Assembly: GCF_012932445.1 (NCBI RefSeq)
Contig: NZ_JAAIIJ010000015.1
Location: forward strand, 1-64,000
DNA: 64,000 nucleotides
DNA from: Bifidobacterium panos
GTDB lineage: Bacteria > Actinomycetota > Actinomycetes > Actinomycetales > Bifidobacteriaceae
Reading direction: 5' to 3'
Part shown: one piece after another, positions 58,501-64,000 of the stretch
Numbering within the stretch: the stretch's first letter is position 1
Layout of the letters: each line of letters opens with the position of its first letter
Position numbers and translations under genes: made by a program
Notes under the pieces: model-generated
Databases searched by the model: none
Told to the model about the DNA's origin: nothing
The model's input: the letters and a program-made list of their open reading frames with translations, nothing else

Positions 58501-61420
58501 GTTCGACGCGAAGGGCCACGGCACCACGCCCGATAAGCAGGAGTCCGTCAAGTACGGTGCGAAGGTCGCGAATCCGGGTGACCTGTCCGAGGACGGTTAC
58601 ACGTTCGGCGGCTGGTACACGGATGCTTCGTTTGCCGACGAGAAGAAGTGGGATTTCTCCAAGAGCACGATGCCGGCCAATGATCTGACGCTGTACGCCA
58701 AGTGGACCGCGAACACGGATACGAAGTACACGGTTGAGCATTACCTGCAGAACGTGGACGACGACCTGTACCCGGCCACGCCTAAGGACGTTGTCCCGAT
58801 GACGGGCACGACGGACACCAAGACCGCCGCGAAGGCAAACGAGTACGAGGGTTTCACCCCCGTCGACTTCGCCCAGGAGAATATTTCCGGTGACGGCAAG
58901 ACGGTGGTGGAGATTTACTACACGCGTGACAAGCACAATGTGACGTTCGACGCGAAGGGTCACGGCACCACGCCCGATAAGCAGGAGTCCGTCAAGTACG
59001 GTGCGAAGGTCGCGAACCCTGGTGACCTGTCCGTTGACGGGTACACGTTTGGTGGCTGGTACGAGGATCAGGCGTGCACCGACAAGAAGTGGGATTTCGA
59101 CGCGTCCACGATGCCGGCCAACAATCTGACCCTGTACGCCAAGTGGACGGCGAACACGGACACGAAGTACACGGTCGAGCATTATTTGCAGAACGTGGAC
59201 GACGACGAGTACACGCTCCAGTCCGGTGACACGGAGACGAAGCAGGGTACGACGGATACCGAGACGAAGGCTGAGGCGAAGACGACGTATACGGGTTTCA
59301 CTGCCAAGGAGTTCTCCCAGGAGAATATCGCCGGTGACGGCACGACTGTCGTGAAGATCTATTACGAGCGTGACAAGCATGATGTGACCTTTGACGCGAA
59401 GGGTCACGGCACTACGCCTGACAAGCAGGAGGCTGTCAAGTACGGTGCGAAGGTCGCGAACCCTGGTGACCTGTCCCAGGCTGGTTACGCGTTCGGTGGC
59501 TGGTATACGGACGCTTCGTTTGCCGACGGCACGAAGTGGGATTTTGACGCGTCCACGATGCCGGCTAATGATCTGACGCTGTTTGCGAAGTGGACCGCGA
59601 ACACGGACACCGCGTACACGGTCGAGCATTATCTGCAGAACGTGGATAACGACGAGTACACGCTCCAGTCCGGTGACACGGAGACGAAGCAGGGTACGAC
59701 GGACACCAAGACCGCTGCCGAGGCGAAGTCCTATACGGGTTTCACCCCCGTTGACTTCGCCCAGGGGAATATCGCCGGTGACGGCACGACGGTGGTGAAG
59801 ATCTATTACGAGCGCGACAAGCACGACGTGACGTTCGACGCGAAGGGTCACGGCACTACGCCTGACAAGCTGACGGGTGTGAAGTATGGTGCCAAGGTTA
59901 CGAACCCGGGCGCTCTGTCCCAGGCTGGTTACGCGTTCGGTGGCTGGTATACGGACGCTTCGTTTGCCGACGGCACGAAGTGGGATTTTGACGCGTCCAC
60001 GATGCCGGCCGAGGACGTAACTCTGTATGCGAAGTGGACCGCCAACGAGTACGGCATTACGTACGACCCCAACGACGGCACGCTGCCCGAGGACGCTCCG
60101 AAGACCCACACGTATGGCCAGGAGACGAAGCTGCCCACCCCGACGAAGGACGGTTACACCTTCGACGGCTGGTACGACGAGGCCGGTAACAAGGTCGACA
60201 CCGTCCCCGCCGACGCGCAGGATATGAAGATCACCGCGAAGTGGAAGGGCAACGAGTACAACATCACGTACGGCCCCAATGACGGCACGCTGCCCGAGGA
60301 CGCTCCGAAGACCCACACGTATGGCCAGGAGACGAAGCTGCCCACCCCGACGAAGGACGGTTACACGTTCGACGGCTGGTACGACGAGAACGGCAATAAG
60401 CTCGATACCATTCCCGCCAACGCGCAGGACCTGAAGATCACTGCCAAGTGGACCGCGGACGAGTACGACATCACGTACGACCCGAATGACGGCACGCTTC
60501 CCGAGGGCGCTCCGAGGACCCACACGTACGGTGAGGAGACCGAGCTTCCGACTCCGACTCGTGACGGTTACACCTTCGACGGTTGGTATGACGAAAACGG
60601 TACCAAGGTCGATACCATCCCTGCCAACGGGAAGGACCTGAAGATTACCGCGAAGTGGACGGGCAACGAGTACGACATCACGTACGACTTGGACGGCGGC
60701 ACGCTACCGGCTGACGCTCCCAAGACCCACACGTATGGTGAGGAAACGAAGCTGCCTATTCCGACGAAGGACGGTTATACGTTCGACGGTTGGTATGACG
60801 AAGACGGCAACAAGGTCGATACCATCCCTGCCAACGGGAAGGACCTGAAGATCACCGCGAAGTGGAAGGGCGACGAGTACGACATTACGTACGACTTGGA
60901 CGGTGGCACGTTGCCGGCCGATGCTCCGAAGACTCACACGTATGGTGAGGAGACGAAGCTGCCCACCCCGACTCGTGACGGCTACACCTTCGACGGTTGG
61001 TATGACGAGGCTGGTAATAAGCTCGACACTATCCCCGCCGACGCGCAGGACATGAAGATCACGGCCAAGTGGACTAAGAACGCCGACAACGGTGGCAACA
61101 ACACCGACGCCACTGGCGACAACGGTGGCACCAAGTATGATCCGAATGGCGGTTCCATGCCGGAGGGTTGGACTGGTGCGGATGGCAAGTTGCCGGTGCC
61201 GACTCGTGAGGGTTACAAGTTCGATGGCTGGTATGACGACGAGGGCAACCTGGTCACCAGCCTGAAGGACGCCGCGGGCAAGACGCTGCACGCCAGGTGG
61301 ACCAAGCTGAACACTCTGGCCTCCACCGGCGCTACTGGCTTGGCCGCTGGCCTGACCGCACTGGCCTTGGCCGCAGCCGGCCTGACGGTCGGCATCCTGC
61401 GCCGCAAGCGCTCGCGCTGA
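55535..61420 (+). CDS. Giant LAxTG-anchored surface protein with lectin-like domain and repeats
   Basis: A 1961-residue predicted cell-wall protein. The start at 55535 follows GGGAAGCGAGAAAAG. A signal peptide ends near PSAWA-DDD. Residues of about 185-355 look like a C-type-lectin fold (HAYTFVPTVEDWDEAYADAK, GHLLTIESAEEHNLI, GWIGATRF, GQWNDI). Six units of about 148 residues follow (615-1503), each a MucBP-like half (YKVEHYLQNVDDD) plus an InlB-type half (YTFGGWY...LYAKWTA). Then come five exact 69-residue InlB repeats (1504-1848), a final GWTGADGKLP unit, LASTG, a membrane helix and RRKRSR. An adhesin or mucin/glycan-binding role is likely; the ligand is unknown. Confidence 0.9.
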   Translation: MRVSGMRALAGVRWLAAALAALLVLAVAVPSAWADDDKPVVTLNEDQKTLVSIGDATTGASYKLDKATVSGVSSSYIVVQVDSGYFTPSLKAPAGATPVDALNDSGAYVAGSKVVAGGKYSYITFKSSDGNASITPANLQTYLQGLTFTTSGDTKQNVTVNAVVETLKAKNLDGSDTSYNVTLYDGHAYTFVPTVEDWDEAYADAKSLAVLGAKGHLLTIESAEEHNLIYKSFNNKPGWIGATRFTSAAHAGDDPDAFDISNNGDEDWGMAWYWVTGSSKGTMIWDGRNRQTGKATAAYNNFASGEPSGPGLVVTSEGCGQYGYGTAGQWNDILNTNHSASYNQGFYVEFEGFDLEEAGTTASAAVQRVNVSYDLDDNKVTSTTTDTKVLANNADYSTTLAAAADRTLDASSVKVTVGGNELAAADYTFESSTGLLKIPADKVTGDVVVSAKVMRQVTFDVGDGGKMKDATAPLSLSVAYGAKVSSGKSSSGASFVQPDVTANEGKRFTGWLASVDGVEDQMRQPSGVGDVEVTSDMTFTAQYKDLVTVTFKYDGGKDKNGKDSVSMSGVKDEEYDIPQEADLSRDGYTFKQWDSEPSGTYGDSDETFTAQWDANTNTAYKVEHYLQNVDDDKYPATPDATDSKTGTTDTKTAAEAKTTYTGFTAKSFDQENIAGDGKTVVKIYYTRDKHDVTFNAKGHGTTPDKQESVKYGAKVANPGDLSEDGYTFGGWYEDQACTDKKWDFAKNTMPAENLTLYAKWTANTNTAYKVEHYLQNVDDDLYPAKPDATDPMTGTTDQDTAAAAKTTYTGFTAGTVTQQKIRGDGTTVVKIYYERDKHDVTFNAKGHGTTPDKQESVKYGAKVTNPGDLSEDGYTFGGWYTDESFAGNTKWDFTKSTMPANDLTLYAKWTANTDTKYTVEHYLQNVDDDLYPATPKDVVPMTGTTDTKTAAKANEYEGFTPVDFAQENIAGDGKTVVKIYYTRDKHNVTFDAKGHGTTPDKQESVKYGAKVANPGDLSEDGYTFGGWYTDASFADEKKWDFSKSTMPANDLTLYAKWTANTDTKYTVEHYLQNVDDDLYPATPKDVVPMTGTTDTKTAAKANEYEGFTPVDFAQENISGDGKTVVEIYYTRDKHNVTFDAKGHGTTPDKQESVKYGAKVANPGDLSVDGYTFGGWYEDQACTDKKWDFDASTMPANNLTLYAKWTANTDTKYTVEHYLQNVDDDEYTLQSGDTETKQGTTDTETKAEAKTTYTGFTAKEFSQENIAGDGTTVVKIYYERDKHDVTFDAKGHGTTPDKQEAVKYGAKVANPGDLSQAGYAFGGWYTDASFADGTKWDFDASTMPANDLTLFAKWTANTDTAYTVEHYLQNVDNDEYTLQSGDTETKQGTTDTKTAAEAKSYTGFTPVDFAQGNIAGDGTTVVKIYYERDKHDVTFDAKGHGTTPDKLTGVKYGAKVTNPGALSQAGYAFGGWYTDASFADGTKWDFDASTMPAEDVTLYAKWTANEYGITYDPNDGTLPEDAPKTHTYGQETKLPTPTKDGYTFDGWYDEAGNKVDTVPADAQDMKITAKWKGNEYNITYGPNDGTLPEDAPKTHTYGQETKLPTPTKDGYTFDGWYDENGNKLDTIPANAQDLKITAKWTADEYDITYDPNDGTLPEGAPRTHTYGEETELPTPTRDGYTFDGWYDENGTKVDTIPANGKDLKITAKWTGNEYDITYDLDGGTLPADAPKTHTYGEETKLPIPTKDGYTFDGWYDEDGNKVDTIPANGKDLKITAKWKGDEYDITYDLDGGTLPADAPKTHTYGEETKLPTPTRDGYTFDGWYDEAGNKLDTIPADAQDMKITAKWTKNADNGGNNTDATGDNGGTKYDPNGGSMPEGWTGADGKLPVPTREGYKFDGWYDDEGNLVTSLKDAAGKTLHARWTKLNTLASTGATGLAAGLTALALAAAGLTVGILRRKRSR

Positions 61421-61441
61421 TTACGCTCCCGCTGATTTGAA

Positions 61442-61481
61442 CTGCCTCCCATTTTCTTGGACAACGAGAAATGGGAGGCAG
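61442..61481 (+). terminator. Terminator after the giant surface-protein gene
   Basis: CTGCCTCCCATTT and AAATGGGAGGCAG pair perfectly over 13 bp, 21 bp past the stop. Confidence 0.75.
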
Positions 61482-61593
61482 CTCATATTTGGGGTGGATA
61501 TCGGTTTCCTTGTGGAGTGTATTGGAGAGGTGGGTGGCGCTCATATCATTTTTCTGCCAAATAGTATGTGGCGGCTTAAAGAGGAGGGCGGCT

Positions 61594-63939
61594 ATGGAAC
61601 AGAGGAAACGCAATCCCCAGTTGGGGTTGCGCAGACTTGTCCCGGTGCTCGTCGCCGCCGTCATGATGGTGCCCACGGTGGCCGTGGGTGTGGAAGCGAG
61701 TGCTGAGGAGCCAGGGAAAGCGGTTGTTGCGTCGGGGGCTCCGGTGCATAGGAAGTATGTTAAGGACAATGGGGACGGCACCTATGATCTGACGTTGAGC
61801 GTGACTGGTGATTCGCCTGATTCGGTGGGCAAGAAGCGTCGTCCTGTGGACGTGGTGTTGGTCTTGGACAGATCCAGTTCAATGCTGGAGCGCGTCGACA
61901 AGAACAAAACCCGCTGGGATATGGCGAAAGAGGCGGCGACGTCACTGACGCAACGGCTGTTGACGTCTGAAAACGCGAAGCGGGATCCCTCGGAACAGGC
62001 TCGGATGGCTCTGGTCACATTTGACACTTGGGCGCTGACTGCACTTTTGGGAACCTCCCAGTGGACGACTTCGGCTCAAAGTCTCACTGGCTTCATCTCG
62101 GCCGATAGCCGTAAACCCAAGCCAGGCAAGGGCTCTAACTGGGAAAGCGCTTTCCAGCGGGCCAATGAGCTGCTGAATGGGACGGGATCTCGGCGCAATG
62201 TTGATCAATACATTGTTTTCCTGACCAGCAGTGCGCCCACAATGCGCGTCTCTGCCATGGAATACAGAGGGAAGCCACCTGACAATGCCCCCGACGTCGA
62301 TAGGGTGTGGACGGGCGAGAATACCGAAAACAGGCCCGTCTATGGTGGCGGCAATTGCGATGTTGGTTTGCGCTGTTATCGAGCGGCTGCCAACGAAGCG
62401 AAAAAGCGCGGCGCGACGAAGCTCTTTGCGGTGGGGGCCGGTGGCAAGGAAGCGAACGAGGCTGTGAAGAAGTTGGCAGAAGAGGCGAAGGGCGATTTTT
62501 ATGACGCAGGTACTCCTGAGAAGCTGTATCAGGCGATTGATGAGATTCTTGTACGACTCCTCGGAATCACCCGCCAGTATTGGAGGGTGAGTCTCAACGA
62601 CGAGTTGTCCGAATATGTGACGCCCGTCGAAGACAAGGATGGCGATGAGTTCAGCCCACGCTTGGAGTTCGGCGCGTTTGACGCCTCGAACGGCTCCGTT
62701 AAGGAAACGGACCCGGCGGGGGCGAACATGGAAGCTCGCTATGACAGGGAACGCAGAACGCTGACCCTTGGCTTCAAAGATGATTCCAAACTCACCCCCG
62801 GTGCGACGTATTGGGCGACGCTCACCATCAAGCCGACGCGCAAGGCTCAGGAGGATTACGTCAAGCGCGGCGGCATGTATTCCGATGTGGGCGATCCCAA
62901 TACCGATGCGGATGGCAGGAGCACCAGTTCGGGCAAGCGGGGCTTGCGCTCCAATGCCGAAGGCAAGGCGAGTCTCACCTACGAGATGATCACCTGGACG
63001 AATGGGAACAGGGAGCCTGCCGAGGGGCAGACGGTGCCGTTGCCCCAACCGGTTATCCAACTCAAACCCACGACGCTGACGCTGGTGGCCAGAGTTGATA
63101 ACACGCATGCGGGCAATCATGGGGCCAGCCCTTCCGATTGGAGTTTGTCGGCGCTGAACAGGGACAACGCGGGCGTCCATCCCACTGTGCCGGCCAAGTC
63201 GATGGCGCTGGCACCGGGCGAATCGGGCACTGACAAGATGGCGACGAAGCCCACGCTGGTGGTTCCCGGCACCTACAAGCTTCGGCAGGAAGCGAACCCC
63301 TCAAGCCAATACCCGTACTTCCCCGGCTATGCGGTGGGTAAGTGGTTCTGCGTCGATAACAAGGGCAGCAAGCTCAATTCGACGAATCCGTCGGTGAGAG
63401 ACGAGATTGTTGTCGGAGCGGGGCAGAATGTCACTTGTCTGGTGACCTATACGGCCAAGCCGGGCGGTGTCTCCTGGAGCAAGGTTGATGAGCACGGCGG
63501 TCTGCTCGGCGGGTCGAATTGGTCGCTGGCCGGTGCGGATGGGCGGCCCGGCCTTGTGGCCGACAATGGCGGGCATGACACCGATAAGACGCCGGGCGGC
63601 TTCGCTGTTACCGGCCTCAAGTGGGGCGGATACAGGCTCGGCGAGACCAAGGCGCCCGACGGCCATCAGCTGTTGCCCACTCCGCTTACGGTCAGTGTGT
63701 TCCCGGTGAGTGATGCGGTGCAGGAGCCTTCCTCCTTCATGGTGAAAGCCGGCGACGACGGCAAGATTGTTAATCGCAAGCTCAGTGAGGGGGCGGCAGT
63801 GAAAACCGCCCAACAGTCGGCGAAATCGGCGGGGCTGGCCAAGACAGGCGCCCGGATCGCGGCAGTGGTTGCCGTGGTGCTGTTTGGTGCCGTGCTCGCA
63901 GGCGGGGTTCAGTTGGCACGCAGGGGATTCATGCGCTGA
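61594..63939 (+). CDS. vWA/CnaB surface protein, pilus-tip-adhesin-like
   Basis: A 781-residue predicted exported protein. ATG 61594 follows AAAGAGGAGG; longer in-frame reading was rejected. A signal peptide precedes a von Willebrand A domain with the metal-site motif LDRSSSM (Asp92 to Ser96). A CnaB/SpaA-type domain near the C-terminus has the E-box YRLGETKAPDG that forms an isopeptide bond. The sorting signal is LAKTG (748-752) plus a membrane helix and arginines. This is the layout of tip pilins that precede a backbone pilin and class C sortase, which would lie beyond the window. Confidence 0.85.
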   Translation: MEQRKRNPQLGLRRLVPVLVAAVMMVPTVAVGVEASAEEPGKAVVASGAPVHRKYVKDNGDGTYDLTLSVTGDSPDSVGKKRRPVDVVLVLDRSSSMLERVDKNKTRWDMAKEAATSLTQRLLTSENAKRDPSEQARMALVTFDTWALTALLGTSQWTTSAQSLTGFISADSRKPKPGKGSNWESAFQRANELLNGTGSRRNVDQYIVFLTSSAPTMRVSAMEYRGKPPDNAPDVDRVWTGENTENRPVYGGGNCDVGLRCYRAAANEAKKRGATKLFAVGAGGKEANEAVKKLAEEAKGDFYDAGTPEKLYQAIDEILVRLLGITRQYWRVSLNDELSEYVTPVEDKDGDEFSPRLEFGAFDASNGSVKETDPAGANMEARYDRERRTLTLGFKDDSKLTPGATYWATLTIKPTRKAQEDYVKRGGMYSDVGDPNTDADGRSTSSGKRGLRSNAEGKASLTYEMITWTNGNREPAEGQTVPLPQPVIQLKPTTLTLVARVDNTHAGNHGASPSDWSLSALNRDNAGVHPTVPAKSMALAPGESGTDKMATKPTLVVPGTYKLRQEANPSSQYPYFPGYAVGKWFCVDNKGSKLNSTNPSVRDEIVVGAGQNVTCLVTYTAKPGGVSWSKVDEHGGLLGGSNWSLAGADGRPGLVADNGGHDTDKTPGGFAVTGLKWGGYRLGETKAPDGHQLLPTPLTVSVFPVSDAVQEPSSFMVKAGDDGKIVNRKLSEGAAVKTAQQSAKSAGLAKTGARIAAVVAVVLFGAVLAGGVQLARRGFMR

Positions 63940-64000
63940 CGGGCATTGTTTTTTTTGAGGAGGCTGGGCCTGACGGCGGGTTTGAGGGGGCAAGGGGCAC
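63940..64000. other. Edge sequence after the pilus-tip-like gene
   Basis: Contains a T-run (GTTTTTTTTGAGGAGG) and GC-rich sequence. GAGGAGG could be the ribosome-binding site of a gene starting near or beyond the edge; no start can be fixed. Confidence 0.3.

Noticed and set aside
56366-60523. Open reading frame of 1385 residues antisense to the giant surface-protein gene
   Set aside because: It mirrors the repeats of the sense gene, is arginine/valine-rich with no domain, and exists because GC-rich codons avoid stops on the other strand.

Overview
The window is GC-rich chromosomal DNA from a bifidobacterium. The evidence is gene content: bifidobacterial-style cscAB sucrose genes, xylA/xylB, oligosaccharide ABC importers without their own ATPase, cytoplasmic GH43/GH8/GH42 enzymes, and LAxTG-anchored surface proteins. 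The GH8 plus GH43 xylo-oligosaccharide set points to the B. adolescentis/pseudocatenulatum/dentium side of the genus, but I cannot fix the species. No rRNA, tRNA, CRISPR array, phage or intact insertion sequence is visible.

Layout. (1) 1-2.45 kb: C-terminal end of a repeat-rich surface protein, then a repeat-dense stretch with one orphan HTH gene. (2) 2.5-6.8 kb: sucrose module (GH32, MFS permease, LacI regulator) with clear operators. (3) 6.8-12.1 kb: class-I amidotransferase-like hydrolase, ilvD, a GNAT acetyltransferase and ettA. (4) 12.3-26.6 kb: xylo-oligosaccharide module with xylA, a GH43, a LacI regulator, an SBP with two permeases, a second GH43, an SGNH esterase, a GH8 exo-oligoxylanase and a carboxylesterase. 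(5) 26.7-28.8 kb: a DUF4143-type ATPase behind a four-copy 33-bp-period repeat array, and a small unknown gene. (6) 29.3-37.1 kb: xylFGH-type xylose importer, two small membrane proteins, xylB and a ROK repressor. (7) 37.1-54.0 kb: DUF624 protein, a second oligosaccharide importer, GDSL esterase, GH29, GH3, GH31, GH43, GH42, a ROK-like protein and a TetR regulator. (8) 54.2-55.5 kb: second repeat-dense stretch. (9) 55.5-64 kb: a 1961-residue repeat surface protein and a vWA/CnaB pilus-tip-like protein.

Working model. Oligosaccharides are imported intact and cut in the cytoplasm, since none of the glycosidases has a signal peptide. Xylose from the xylan module and directly imported xylose converge on XylA and XylB. 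The enzyme set at 42-52 kb (alpha-fucosidase, esterase, beta-galactosidase, alpha-xylosidase, beta-glucosidase, GH43) matches the linkages of fucosylated, acetylated xyloglucan oligosaccharides. A 22-bp palindrome before the importer, the GH31 gene, the GH42 gene and the TetR gene suggests one TetR-controlled regulon. This is the best candidate for a little-described system here.

Related repeat elements lie near both ends of the roughly 53-kb metabolic block, next to paralogous surface-protein genes. They include hairpins whose stems co-vary between copies. Functions are assigned from motifs and context; no database search was run.
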